64,000 bases of DNA from the NCBI GenBank assembly GCA_019843655.1, contig JACDQD010000006.1, positions 5,076,034 through 5,140,033 on the forward strand, read 5' to 3'. The notes under the pieces are model-generated. The model ran no database searches, was not told the origin of the DNA, and saw only the letters and a list, made by a program, of their open reading frames with translations. This document shows positions 1 through 13,365 of the stretch, piece after piece (position 1 is the stretch's first letter; each line of letters starts with the position of its first letter). The translations under genes and the position numbers were made by a program. The stretch is from Lethocerus indicus. Lineage: Eukaryota > Arthropoda > Insecta > Hemiptera > Belostomatidae.

Positions 1-140
1 GACGGGCAATTTCGCAGGTCAATCGGTGCAGTATTTCTCTAACTTCGCGGTTCGCCTGCTTTGACTGGATCGTTTTCTCATGGGCCTTCCTTCATCCTGA
101 GGTTTTCGTGTGGCCGAACCGGTTTTCTGTGAGTGGCTAC

Positions 141-156
141 GTGTGTGTGTGTGTGT
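141..156. repeat. (GT)8 microsatellite
   Basis: This is an uninterrupted GT dinucleotide run directly after the sequence GGCTAC. It is a simple sequence repeat with no evident function. Confidence 0.9.
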
Positions 157-289
157 TGCTTGAAAGGTAGGGCCAAACTGGTCTTCCCCCGGCCTTTCAT
201 TGTCCATAAATAACCGGGCCTCGCTGAGCGCATACACACCCTACTGCTCCCTATATTTAAAACGGATCTTCCCTTCTCTCGCTTTCCGT

Positions 290-370
290 CTCTGTCAATC
301 TACAGGCTCCCTCCTATAGATCCCTCTCTCTCCCTCTCTCCCTCCCTCTGCCTTGCTCCTTCCCCTCTGG
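290..370. repeat. Pyrimidine-rich low-complexity tract
   Basis: This is a CT/CCCT-rich low-complexity stretch. Its most regular part is at 321-350, with alternating TCCC and TC units. It is imperfect and looks like an old, interrupted microsatellite. Confidence 0.7.
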
Positions 371-3300
371 TCGCGTCTCTCATTGCGGGCCCGCACTTAG
401 TTTCAGGGCCGTCCTTGGACCGTCCAATGTTGCCCGACTGAGCTATATTAACCCTATTCTTCCTCCGCGCCCCAAGGTTACAACTCCTTTACGTTCCGCG
501 CGTAAAACTACGCTCTATATTCGACGGATGTCCACTCTGATTGGGACATACGGAAGACGTAAATCTATGTGTATGAAGCAAACGTTCAACATTTTGTATT
601 ATCTCCACTACCTCTCGTCCACAGCATCGCCCACTCTCCTTCCGCAAAGGGTTAAATAGGAAAGAATTGCAATCTATGACAATGATTACAGTAAAATACC
701 GTGTGGCATATTGGTAGTCGACAAGCCTAACTGCCTCCCTACATGTAAACCATCCATTTAATCCACACTGTTTAGCTTGTCCCCGCCTGTGGTAAAACCT
801 TAAATATTGATTTCTAAATATTTTTATGGCGTCAATCCCATGTTAATGAACATTGTCGCAATCAATGGGGTTACTGGGGCCCATATAAGAGTACAAATGT
901 AAGTCAGATCGTCGCTCGGCCCATGATATTCCACAGCCTCTAAACAAATATCCTTGTGTCGTAATAAAATTTAGATAACGATCGATTGAACTTTCCGAAT
1001 AATAAACTCAGAAGCCAGATTTAATTGGTCGATACCTCGAATAGGTTGACGGGTACGGTGGTGTCGTGTCGGTGGATATGGTGGCTCGGCCAACCATCGG
1101 TCATACGGTATTCCGCTTGCTAATTAATTATGAATGCGACATTGTGAAAGAGTCAAAACCTAATGACGCGTCGGGCCGTTCTAATTAGCGGTCATGTTCC
1201 ATCGGTGCGCTCCAAAATTGATCAACGCTTCTACCCAGTGATCGAAACGCGTTCGAGAATGTAAATGAATTTCGTTGGGAAGATGTTGAGGGAACACTGA
1301 AATGAAGTTTACCCATCCTGATGTCCTAGATAATTTGGGGTAAATGATACAATTTCAGTGAAATTTTTGAAAACATTTAATCTCTCCTGAGATGTCTCCG
1401 GTGATGCGTTCAAATTATAGCTATCGAATCGCGCTCGCAAGAAACTTAATATATTGATTCCTTACTCTAAGGCACAACATGCATAACAGTTACCTCAATC
1501 TTATTGGAAACATTAATAAAAATCGATTATCCCGTTCGTACATTGTCTATATCAAGGGAAATTAATTATTACTGCGCAGGAGACGCTGTAAACAAAACGT
1601 ATAAACTCTGTTTAAAAGGATCCTTCCTTTCTCTATCTTCTCCGCCGTTGCATTGTGCTCGGTCGTCCTTGAGATATTTCTTCTTATCCTGCGCGCTTTA
1701 TCGCCATTAAGATTGCCTTCCATAAAAAGTCACGCTTTCTTGACCCCCGCCAGAAATTGGAAAAAATCTTCTCCAGCTGCCCATCTGAAGTCATGATCGG
1801 CTTTCACGAACTTCAGTTGCATTCCATCGGTAATATATTGCAAGATATGAGGAACACTTGATACTAGGAATCAGATGCACAAAGTTACATGGAATAAATA
1901 CCTGCATTTATAATTTATGACAGCATTATGATGACAGTTATTGTTTTAAGTAGTTTAACTAACGAAAAAATGGGGGAGTTTAGAGAATTTCTCACCGTAA
2001 ATCCCCTAACTCTAAAAACTTATATTTTAAATATGTAAGTTAAGTTGAGAGATAAGTTAAGAAAAACAGTTTATGTCAACATAAGTGTGAGAAGGTGTAA
2101 CTGGTTGTGGGAGTTGGGGGAATGGTTTTCTGTACTCGGCAGTAATTTGGCCTGAATAGTGTCGTGCAAGGGTTGTTTGGGGGTGTTGCCATGGGGTGGG
2201 GCCGTGTACCGGGGGTGGATCGCCGTCGGGCGTTGCGCAACCACCGACCCCTTGGGGTAGACCAGGGAAGAAATCAATACGACCACCCTCCTACAACACC
2301 CGGCCTTCCTCGTACTACTCTCCCTCGACGATTAGACTCCGACCTGTTCGAAGTGAAATTAGGTCCGTATTTTTTATTCGGGAATATCTGCACCCGGCAG
2401 AGTTATTGCATATCCCATTTGAACTGATAAAACGTACGACTCTAGGACATTTCTTGAGAAAATATTTCTGATTTGACTGATAACTCCACCAGTCACACTG
2501 CTTCCATGGTCGTTCCTCGTGTCGAATAAAAACTGTATAACTTAATCGTTACTTAAAGCTTGTTTGTTTCACCGTATTATCACCACCAAGTCGGAGACGT
2601 TTCCAGAATAATTCGATGGAAACCCGCGCCTGAAAAAACACGAAAACAAATGTTCTCGCCGGTGCGAAACCTGAAGGCCCGCCGTAATTTATTAATGCGA
2701 AACAGGACGCGAACGAACCGCTCGCGATTATGTCACGTTTCCGCTGTAGAAGGGGATCGCCGAACGGTGCGTAGGAGTGACACTCCTCCGCGTAAGCGTT
2801 TCTTGACTGGGCCGCCGGCCGCTCGCAATGAAATGAAATGTTTGAGTTGCAATTCCTGTTTGTCGACGACATAAATAGAAGATAAGAGCGGGAGGGCGGG
2901 CTCGCTCGCACAATCACTTGGCCTTGGTCTAAGAATAGGCCCCCTACTATCGGAAGGACTCGCGCACAGACCAGAGCCCCCTCATACCCACCTCTATACC
3001 CCTCTATAACCCCCGCGTTTTTCTGAAGAATTTTAAACACGAATATTAACCTCAATAATTGTAAACCTCGCCCGCTTTCCGCCGGTTTTTTCATTAATCT
3101 TTTTCGCGAAAGTTAGGCTCAAAATTAACTCGATCAACTCCGAGCGAAATTAAACCCATTAATGGCAAAAAATGCCAGGAAATTTATTCGTAAATCGCTT
3201 GACAAATTGTCGACTTCTTTTCACGTTATTTGCATATTATATTGGATATTAATCGGGAGGGATTATTTTATCAAACGTAACGTAAATTGCCAAATTAAAA

Positions 3301-6300
3301 AGTCATTTAAAATATTGTTATCCACATTTTATTCTGTGTTAAATTCTGTTTCTGTAATTGTTGGAACGTTTGAGTTGTCAGTTGCGAGAGTATTCGGATT
3401 TAATTATTAAAAAATGTGTCCTGGTAGTGTAGAATGGTGTCCAGGTCTCCTCCGTCGGCTCAAGCCCTCTTACTCATCCCACTTGTATTGACCATCTCCG
3501 CTCTCTGCCATTTCCCTTTCCCCCGAGCCGAAATTTAGAGCCGGAGCATTAAATTCATCGTTTCATTTTAAATTGTCAAGGCTTTGCGTTTAGTGGCAGT
3601 CAATTTTAATATTCCCCACCGTATTTTCATGGCACAAATTATAAGAACTAATTATACAACTAATCATACATCAGTTCCAGTTGTGATTTAGGTTTGCAGT
3701 CGCCTATGCGCCCAAAATATATCTAATATATAATTAAATTGTAGTGCCAAACATTAAATAGAAGCCAGCCAGGAACAAGCTAAACGTTTCTATCCAATAC
3801 AGTTTGAAAAAATCTAAATTGCTAATTCTAAATGAAATTGCGCCTCCAGTTCTCTTCGTATCTTCGTCCTTCGTAGCGTTCTTGAAATTTGGAATAAATC
3901 TTACGAACGTCTCTATTATTCAGTTAGTGGTCTATAGGACCGGAGAATCAAGCGTAAATATTACCTAGATTAGCAGGAATGTACATACGGCTGCCGGCGT
4001 CGGGAATGTCCGGAATCTCAACAGTACGGAAATTACCTACCCTAGATAAAACATTGAAACTTCTCGAAATACATTTGTTTTTGCGAAAAAAAAACCTCTG
4101 ACAACACAGATGTTTTGCTGTTCGTTTGGGAAACACTCGAGCGGCGGAAAATATTTTCGGAACGGCCTCTAGTGAATGAACTAGAATGTCCTCGTCATTC
4201 TTGGCAAGTCGATTGGTATTAACGCTTCGAAAATGTAATATATGTGTCCTTCGGAAATTTTGTACAACACCGGTCCAATCGGTATTAATTATAATAGTGA
4301 TATTATTTTTGTATTATCGATACGTGTGGATACCGATTCTTGTTTCAACCGGGAGGTCGTAATTTGATGCGGCCCCGAGTACTTATTTAATATTGCGAGG
4401 AGAATACCGCATTGATTTACTACTTTCGGCCGAATCTCGGAAGGGGAGATTGACCGACTGAAAAAAATAAAAAGTGTCGAAATTAAAGAGCAGATCGAGT
4501 CGTAACCGCTGGTGTGGGGGGAATACGCGGGATTGTGTACAGTTATGTCTGGTAGAGCAGCGGCTGGAATAAGGCTGGGACCGTAGGAATAATGGGAGGC
4601 GAGCTGTATTAGTTGTACTGTTTCGTAACCGCCGTCTCTACCAGACGGTGCACTTTAATGCCAACCGTCTGCGCATCTAACCTCTGACGTGTTATTATTC
4701 TTCGCAGTTGGTGCCTGGGGCAAAAGAAAATCTTGTGAGAAATTACTTGTAAATTTTGGCCAACTGGAAAATTGATGTTTGATTTGCTTGGACCGAAGCT
4801 CATTAAACGGATATATTGGGACGGTGTTCGTATCTCCAGGAATACGGAAGGATCAATTCCTGCCAGCCGTAGGATAATTATTGGTTACTCAGGCGTTCAT
4901 AGAGTTGGAATAACTCAGTTTGCATGATTTTGTTCGAACGTGTTTACCTACAAAAGAGAACCAAATTAAAAAAAATGACCTAAGACCAAATCCTGAGAAG
5001 ATTCAGGATACCACCATTTGGCATGTATACAATATATTCGGAATAAACATCCTGTAAGGCTATCAGCGAATTTATCTCTCTACGGCATCCTGTTTTGCGC
5101 CATTTAAATAATGAGGTCTTTTTACCGTGCACTGATGGAGGAGGGAAAGGACCTGGTTGCAAAATGATTGAGAATGCGGCGGTGGCAGCGAAGGTCAGAA
5201 CTATATCAGATTGCGGGGACTGTTTTTGTTTTAATTAATTTGAAATTCGTTTTCTATTAAGAACAATCGAACGACTGGATTGATCGACAGTTTCACTACA
5301 TCCAGTCGCTGTATTCTTAAGTCGAGGACAAAATGTTGAATTGTTTAATGATATAGAACTGCTGTATATTCGAAAGTAAAAAAATATCGATGTATAAATT
5401 TAGCTTGTCGTTTGTGAAGATAGGGAGGAAAGAATCATGTGTATGTGACATTATCTATCGATTTAAATGTAAATTCTACGACTGTCCCTGCGTGCATTTT
5501 TTATTATAGAAATGAATAATTGCGGTTTACTTTCACTTAGTTTTTATTTTATTGTCTGCAATATTTTTAATTAAATTCCTCAGATGAAGGTTTGATATGC
5601 CAGTTTTTAAGTTTTGAGGTCACTGAAAGCTCGACAAGCAACCCTCAGTCAGAATCGTCGTATTTTAACCGGCTGTTACGGTGGACGGTTTTCTAGAGGG
5701 CCGCTCGTTAATCTGCTTGAAAAACGTTTGAGGAAGTGGAAACACAAACGTGGCGCTATTATTCCGGTATCGGGAATATCGGTATCGATCGGCCGACCCC
5801 CGTTCCCCCCCCAGGAAGGGGAGAACCGCATTACGTAATAACGCCGGTGTCCGCCCTTCGCAATACTCCTGTTCGCTTTAGTTTTCCCCTCGCGATTTAA
5901 AAATACGGCCGTTCTTAGAGAAATCTCAACAATTTACGAGGAAGTAATGAAAACGTCAATGGTCACTTGACTGGTGTTCTTGGCATGTCCTCTCTGGGCA
6001 GACGTTATCTACTTCTGTTTCCGCCCAGGGATAATTTTTCCTCTTACCCGAGTAAATGAACTACTGTGTATAAGATAATGTTTCAAATTTCCAGTAATAA
6101 ATAAGCATATTCGTCTATTGATAAGATAAAATTGCGTTTAAATGTTCCAACACTTTCGGTGTTGAAAATTTTAACTGGCATTTGTATTAACTAGAAATTC
6201 AGTTCGGTTTTATTACCCGTAGAAATCGTTTGAAAACTAGAAGTAGGTTAATCGTTTTAAATATTTAGAGACTTTACATGCCCTCAATGATCTCATCACA

Positions 6301-6376
6301 CGAATTCGTTTAGTTACTGTATATTGATTGGGTAGTTAATTCATTATTGCCCCGTAAAAAAATTATATGACTTTAG

Positions 6377-6416
6377 GTAAGATAAAATCTACTCTAATAA
6401 TTCTTCTCTTTTCCAG
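6377..6416 (+). other. Intron-like 40-nt module (GTAAGA ... CTAAT ... TTCCAG)
   Basis: A donor-like AG|GTAAGA starts at 6377. It is followed by CTAAT at 6394-6398 and a pyrimidine tract ending in TTTTCCAG at 6416. The order and spacing are those of a minimal intron, but 40 nt is shorter than most animal introns. The flanking sequence does not look like coding exon on either side. It may instead be an isolated strong acceptor inside a long intron that happens to lie downstream of a donor-like word. Confidence 0.25.
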
Positions 6417-9400
6417 TTTTTTTATCGCAACGTTTTGATTTTTCGATGTCCTTAATTTTCTGGGCGGTGAAATCTGCACCGGATCGTATGTAATATTCGC
6501 GTTGGCCACTAACCGATATGCGCTGGTTGGGCTGTAATGAAAGATTTTGAGGTTGAGCGAGGCCCGCGTTGTGAGGCGTGCATAAACCTTGCCCCGCTTT
6601 GAGGTCGTTACTCCCGCCCTCTTGTGGCCCCCACCTCCGTCGTGAAAGTGGTTCTTCCTCTCCTCTGGGGCTCCGTCCAGAAAACCGTTCAGTTTCAGAC
6701 TTCGGTCCCGGTCAAAAGTTGACCGGACCTGAGGGAAAATTTCGCATTATTTCTAACCGCCTCGCGAGGGATTATCGCAGAATTAAACAACAGTCTGGAA
6801 ATATATCGTATTTGGCCAAGTAAAAGCGAATTGGTTGTTTGTTGGGATAAATTATTCAGGACAAGAAACGCAATGAGGTTGTCCGATTATCGGTCATAGC
6901 CATCCCGAGACTCGATGATTTTCAAAACAAATTCTTATGATTCCTTCTTCTATTCAACATTTTCTCGATTTTCGTTCATATGCAGGAGTTATAGAAGGAA
7001 TTTTCCCAAGTGTAGAACAGGCCGAAAGTGATTTATTTTTACCAAATCGTGTATAATTTATATTGCTATTCCATTAATTTAATTATTATAACAAAATGCC
7101 GTTGTATCATCTTCATACCACAAGATTGGGTTCATACTGGGGATAGGTTTTCCACCGGATAAGAAGCCTCCAAGGATGGCAGTTTAACGGTATTCAATCC
7201 GTTGACTGGTGTTGAGTTAGTAGTCCTGTGAATCACAGGATGGTCTATTTATTCAGCTGTGACGGCTTTGTCGGAGCACTGTTATGATGAGTCCGAGCCG
7301 ACATTTACAGCCGCGTCTGGGCCGTAACTTACGTAACAGTGCGCATTCATCGCGCTGCACCGGTCCAATATTTGTTAATATCGACGCGATGATTAATCTG
7401 ATCGTTTATTTCATGAATAGTAATGTTTTCCTCTTTATATTACCTCCTGATATTACCAGAATATCAGAGATATCCTAATGCCCGGTTAATACGTGTTCAG
7501 AATGCAATTTACTGCAGGCGCAGTCGCACTCGTTATATGATCTTCAAAATCCCCAAATTAATGACAATATTTCTGGCTTTATGAATGAATAGTTGTGATT
7601 AACTGAATGGAACGACTGAAGTCTATTTTGCATAATTGTAACCTTTGATAATCGTATGATTCACGATCGGCTACGGGTTACTACTGTGCGACCCCGAGGG
7701 CACACGCCCTCCTGCGAGTTGAAATATTTCCTTTTTAACACTTTTGTTTTATTACGTTGCGTTACAATTTTCCGAATGTCCGACGGAGTTTTATTACTTT
7801 CACCCGGTCGATATCCTTGAAAATTCTGCCGCCCCGTTTTTATTTCGAAATTCCTTCGGCGAACCCAATTCATCTCAGTCATAGCTTGTTCCATCGCTCA
7901 TCCGAAATCGTTATACATCGGAATGTTTGGCCCCTAACTGAACAAATCTACTTGATTAATGGCCATAGGAAATGTTTATTTCGCCGGACCTCATGTCCTT
8001 GCAGCCAGAACACGATTTGGCCCTTGGCTCATTTTTTTTGGTTTCATGTTTTTCTATTCGTGTAAACATTGCTGTCAACTGCATTGATTTCAGCACTTTC
8101 TGCTGAATAAAAACGATTGATTTCATGATTATTTTCACAATATTGATACTATATTGATATTTGTACTTGAGTCATTTTACGGTGAAGTAGTAGTTACTCC
8201 CAAATAATATAAACGCGATACCTTTATAATACTTAAATTGATAAAGGTGGATGGACCTTGAGAACACTCCGCCATCAAAATATCTAACCTTTACTGGCCG
8301 TTTTGCCCAAAAGCAATTACCTTCGACTTTATAATTAGATATTTATTTTACCGCAAACTATCTCGGCATTTGCTCATTTATGCTATTATTGCCCGAGTGA
8401 TTACATTAATTGTTTCCAATTAAAGTTAATGAAAAAATGCTGGTGGTGGTTGCTCACGTTTTAAAATAGACCGTGAAAAACAAACCGCGCGTTTTGAAGG
8501 ATAATTGTAGCCGGTCATGAAAAACGCCTGAACTCGATTCGATAAGGCCTGTGTAATCGACTTGTTTATTTTATTTGCCCCGTCGTTATTGACAATTAAA
8601 CAATAACCTTTCGATAACCTGTATTGTGTGTCTCATAAATATCAGTTTATATCAGTATCTCTCTCCGTGAACTATTTCTGCGCTACTATCGGAATGGCTC
8701 TCGTAAATCCCACTGGGGGCAATATCGATAAAAATAGCATTACAGTTAACGATTCCGGATTTATGGTGAGAAAGAGATAAATTCTGAATTATAGAGGAAT
8801 TGAATTCCAATGGAATAATCATTTTGATATTTATTCAAATTATGTTTTGTAGAAAGAGATTTTAAATTTTACACCGACATTATTTTCGACAATTCCTGTT
8901 GTAGTTTTCGCAAGAATTTTATTTGACACGATAATAGTTTTATTAGTTTCCTCAATATTGAAAGAAAATAATGTGCGTTTTCGACAAAACGATTACTTCA
9001 TGCTGTTAATAATAGAGCGGATCTACGGAAAAAGTCTTCCTCGTAATCGTCTAGATATTTCCAGTTGTATATATTCCTCGGGCGGGATTCGGAGGCCCCG
9101 CTATCGCCAGTAGGTTTCCGTTTGTGGCACATTGAGCCTACTTGAGTATGCGCCGCGTCGGGTGTGTTGGCCGCCCGTCGAACATCCTGCTAGCCGGGTA
9201 TCACATCCTGACACCGATATAGCCGGTGATATTCCGATAACTCGAAGACATTCCAATTAGATATCACTGTCCAACAACCGCGATGACGTTTAGAAATGGA
9301 GTATCTCTTATGTTTTCCATTGTTCCAATGAGATATGTCTAATATCGTGAAAATTTAAGCGAAACGTTCAAAAGTAAGACGACAAATACAATGTACGGCA

Positions 9401-10820
9401 CCCCAGATAATTCCACTTCCAGATAATGGTTTCCAGATAATTATTTTGAAATTATATGTTTCGATTTTATCTCCATCATATGCTTTAATTTGTTGATACA
9501 CACCTGTACGGCGTGAGTTCACCACAAGAAATTCTTCCCTATCATGTGGTTCGATGGCGATTTCGCATATATTTTCGCCTATATTTCGCAAACTTTTCGA
9601 TCCGTCAGAAAATATATTAGATAGAAATTTTTAATTAAACCAAATTCGGCCCGTCAATCGAAATCCGTGTCCGATTAGATCGGCCTGTCCTTCGATTAAA
9701 CGGGTTTTGGCTCACCAATTCTAGTACGGTCGTTTTCGAATTGTTAATTAATGGAGGTTGCGTCCAGAACATAGCCAATTGAGTACGGCTATTTTCGGAC
9801 GGTCGGGCGCGAATTTTTGAAACCCGCCGGCTTCATAAATCAGAACGCGATGACAAACTCGAATTTCGCCGGTTAACTTACGACCTGAATTCCCGCCGAG
9901 AGGCGGCGAAAAGGCGGCGGGTCGGGGGACAGGCGCAATTAACGAAATTCGACTCGGTCGAATAAATCGTCGAAACGAAATGAGATGAAATAACTCGGTG
10001 GTTTCCCAACGACCGTCCGTTCGGCTTGTCCCAGATTACCGGGCGAGCTTTACTCCGGCTGTCGGCCCGTTTCGGGGGCCCGGAGCTGTCAGTTTGACGT
10101 CGGGGAACACGAACGGCGGACACGCGAAACGCCGACCAGTTCTGTGCATTACACAATTACGCCGGTTATTAAAGCCGGGATGTACCGCCCCCCCCCCAGG
10201 AGTTTGTGAAATTTCGGCGAGGGAGAGGAGGAGAAGTTTGGACCGCTCTCAAGTTGAAATCACTTAGCGGCCAATTCTGAACCGGGCGACAACCGACATC
10301 GCTCGCCACTTACCTGACCCTTACCGTTAAGTGTACTCCGTGAAAACGGGCTTGATGTGCAACATTTGTAAACATATAACACTGAGTGACAGCGTCTCCA
10401 GTAGTTATTCACGGGACATAAACGTTAATAGTTCAATTTCTCTCCCTTACTGTTATGACATTATGATATTTAATCGATAAAACTTTATGAATCCTATTCT
10501 AGCCCGACGCTCTACTTTCTGAGCCATCATTTACGAACACCATTATATATTTCTCACAGTATAAATCTGCCTCGAGTATCGTGTATTATTAAAATTGAAT
10601 TCGATAACAGATACGCTCTCTCGGAACTGGAATATTTGAAAAATGTGCGTGATTCGCGAGGTATCTCGAACCTATTTGGAAGACTTCCGTGTCCGCACAA
10701 CCGCGCTGTTTTTTTGTGAGTTCGAAAGGAGCGGATTTTTTTTGTCTCTCAAAACCGTCCTTCCATTTAGTTTTATAGCTGAAGAACACGGGCGCGCGTT
10801 CTCCGCCTGTAGAACGGCCG
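6417..10820. other. Unique noncoding DNA with a G+C-richer patch at 9640-10260
   Basis: I see no gene. A short perfect hairpin (7-bp arms TCCTGTG/CACAGGA, 3-nt loop) lies at 7224-7240. From about 9640 to 10260 the sequence becomes richer in G+C and CG dinucleotides and ends in a C10 homopolymer (10188-10197). Reading frames there overlap on both strands and match nothing I recognise. I cannot tell whether the patch is a CpG-rich regulatory element or a base-composition fluctuation. Confidence 0.7.
10188..10197. repeat. C10 homopolymer
   Basis: This is a run of ten C residues. Homopolymers of this length are prone to sequencing or assembly length errors. Confidence 0.85.
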
Positions 10821-10826
10821 GAGAGA

Positions 10827-10879
<53 letters not shown>
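10821..10879. repeat. (GA)n microsatellite
   Basis: This is a GA dinucleotide array of about 59 bp with a single interruption (GTGA) near 10831-10833. The frames of Arg-Glu or Ser-Leu repeats that run through it are artefacts of the dinucleotide. Confidence 0.95.
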
Positions 10880-10883
<4 letters not shown>

Positions 10884-13256
10884 GAGGTGGCGTGCAGAAT
10901 GCAAAGCCCCGAAAAATGCAAGTCCCCCTAAAACCAGTTTGGCCCCGTCGCGGACCCGTTTCATTTTTTGCCGGACTTTTTTTTTGTTTTTCGTTAGCGA
11001 ATATTCAAATCGTTTCTATTGAAGTCGGCTTTATTTCGGCCGGCTTATATTGGAACACCGGACGCAAAAGAAATTGGGTATCCCGTCGTTAGCATAACAG
11101 CGAATGTTAATGGCGAATATTTCCCTGCGGATTTATCTCAGATCCGATCGCTTGTGCGCAATTCGCATCGGTTTATAGTCAGTCTCGTTTTCTGTATACA
11201 ACCTCTTCAATTACAATTGAACTATAGTTCAATTTCTTGTTGTTTGCGGTCCGGTGTATAAGTGCAGTTAGTATGAAATTCATTTAGATGGATGACATTT
11301 TTCTTAATTAAAAATTTAGATAGAAGATTTCACTAAATCCAGTATACTCATTAGTATACCTATTTATATTGGTTACACAATAAAAGTGGAATACATTAGA
11401 CTGTTTGGCTTGTTTGATCCAATCAGATGCACGATTCGGGTCAAAATAATTGTAGGTCGGTTGCAATATATTGAGCGTTCTACATCCAACCTAGGACTCC
11501 CCTTTCTATTTCAAAATTCTGTATTAAAATGCAGGCCTGGGTTTTATTTCGTTGATCTTGAACTTAATTTATTGACCTCGCTGACGGAATTTAATAGGAA
11601 AAAATTGTCTTAATAAGTTTTATATTTCAATTCTTAGTAGTAAATATATTTGAAAAAAGGCTGTATTGGGATGTTTTCAGCCTTGAAGTAGATTAATGCG
11701 CCTATTTGATCTCGGCTCGCTTGAATAACCGCACAGATAAATCTATTATTGGCTCCGTATTCCCTGAAATCTGTGCCTATGGTAGCGCCGGCCTATAATG
11801 CAATTTAGATAATGGCCGGCGAAGGAAACGGTCGACTGTGCATTCGGAGCATCACGTAGGCAGCCGGGTCGCAATGCCGGGTCTACGTGCTCCGGTCCGT
11901 GTCATTTCATCGGAAACGATTATCGGTTGGGCGTTATTAAAAAAAGAAAGGTAACGCTTTATTTGCAATTATTATAAAATCAGGTTGCGATATACGCTAT
12001 GCGTGTCGCTGTAAAGAGAAAATTCGGCCCCTTCGATTTTGCAGATGGACAATCGAAAACATTAGGATAATTATTCAATAATTATACAAAATGTTTCTTA
12101 GTAGTGTCTTTTAATAATTATTTAGGGTGAATTAAAAAATTATTATTTCTCAATGACGTGATCCTAAATATAATTTAGTCCGGTCGTTTCATTTCACACG
12201 GTATAATCTCATTATTGGCAATGCGTAACGTCCGTTTGCAATTTCGTATGCCTCGAAATGTTAATAGCCCGTGTCCGGTATGATGAATAATTGATATCAT
12301 TTCTCTCTCCTCCTCCCTCATTATTTGTTTTAACTGTTTTAATTAGTCCGTTTTCGTTTTCTTTTACGAAATTATTTCAGCTTGAGGATTTTTCAGCTGG
12401 AGTTCGGCATTTAACAGTGTCCCAGTGACGACTGTTGCGATTCGAATTTAACGAACTCTTCGGCTAAATATACCTACGGTTCGGGATAGGAGAGAGCTGT
12501 GTACGTGATGGCTGGCATGTTTGCAGTGCGAATAATAACCGCGCCATAATAACCGGGGTCGTAACGATAATAGCAAGCGGCTGGATCTCGACCCGCCGAC
12601 CTGCCTCTAAGCCAGTCAATTCGCCTGACACTCTTAATTCAATTCGGCCCAACAGGAAGAAGAAGTAAGAAAAAAAAATGGTCCCCGTCCTAATTACCAA
12701 ATCAACTGAGAGCCCATTTTTTAGCGGTCGCGCGAATGGGATAAATGGCCAATTAAAAGTGTATAATACCACCGAGGATATGAGGAAATACAGAGCTCCT
12801 GATGCCTGTACTGCGTTCGTGTCCCAATCTTCTCCAGTGTTCTCTAATAATGTTGTCGTGTACCCATATTTTGTTTGGATATAAAAAAGAAATCAAGTTT
12901 ACGATATGACTATTCTGTTTATTTTACACAAATCAATTAAATTATACTTCTTAATTTTGTCTGAGTAATACAATAAGAAAAAGTTAGAAAATAAATCAGC
13001 ATAAGTTTTTGCGTATATTGCACAGATATATGAACGATTCACTTCCTCAAAGCCTTATAAAGTGTTTAAACAATTCACTGAGAGGCTTTTTTTGCCAAGC
13101 GATCCACTCCGGACAGTGGAGTAAGGTTCTTTTGAACGTTTTGTTCATTGGATTCAGTCAGTAAAACGTAAAGTAAATTCCTGTCGGTGAATATTGACAC
13201 AGTAACAACAATGCTGTAAATTGAAGCGCCCATTGTGCTGTTGCGCGAACCAAGCA
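10880..13256. other. Unique noncoding DNA, no gene recognised
   Basis: I see no gene or RNA gene. The stretch is A+T-leaning, with several short ATTA-rich segments around 12050-12180. Nothing in it repeats elsewhere in the window as far as I can see. Confidence 0.7.
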
Positions 13257-13278
13257 GTAATAAAAATTTGAGGTTGAG
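13257..13278 (+). repeat. Short segment shared with 6534-6557
   Basis: The words GTAAT, AAA and TTTGAGGTTGAG occur in the same order here and at 6534-6557, with only small differences. The shared 12-mer TTTGAGGTTGAG is identical. The similarity is too short to call a repeat family with confidence. It may be the worn edge of a dispersed element, since the hammerhead-like repeat copy follows within 60 bp. Confidence 0.3.
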
Positions 13279-13299
13279 TCCACGAGAGTTTGTTTTTCG

Positions 13300-13365
13300 G
13301 TTTTTCCTACCTCGGTCGGACTTGAACTAGACTGGTTTCGCCTTCTCGCCCATCGTCAATAGAAT
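13300..13365 (-). repeat. Dispersed repeat with hammerhead-like motif, copy 1 (most decayed)
   Basis: Positions 13327-13362 align almost base for base with the repeat at 19074-19108 (CTAGAC, GGTTTCG, CTCGCC, TCA and TAG in order, with a few substitutions and one extra C). On the minus strand the core words are TTGACGA and GAAACC instead of CTGAAGA and GAAACC. The short helix between the two core words in the other copies (GGC/GCC) is not preserved. I therefore read this as a degenerate copy. Its full extent cannot be defined because similarity fades on both sides. Confidence 0.6.

Larger units (their letters stand above)
1..6376. other. Unique noncoding DNA, no gene recognised
   Basis: I see no gene here. 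All reading frames are short and overlap on both strands. The longest is a 181-codon minus-strand frame at 2549-3094, which overlaps + strand frames of similar quality and resembles no family I know. The stretch holds a (GT)8 run near 141-156, a pyrimidine-rich tract at about 290-370 and G-rich sequence around 2100-2270. The remainder is A+T-leaning unique sequence. If the recursive splice sites further on are real, this is intronic. Confidence 0.75.

Noticed and set aside
2549..3094. 181-codon minus-strand reading frame, the longest in the window
   Set aside because: No recognisable motif, overlapping frames on both strands, mixed composition, and no matched splice signals around it. A frame of this length is expected by chance in a G+C-rich patch.
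4540..4580. TGGTAGAGCAG word resembling a tRNA A box
   Set aside because: No B box or cloverleaf pairing at the right distance.
10304..10330. Minus-strand CAG|GTAAGT fused word
   Set aside because: The sequence upstream on the minus strand is purine-rich with no pyrimidine tract and no second donor. One such word per strand is expected by chance.
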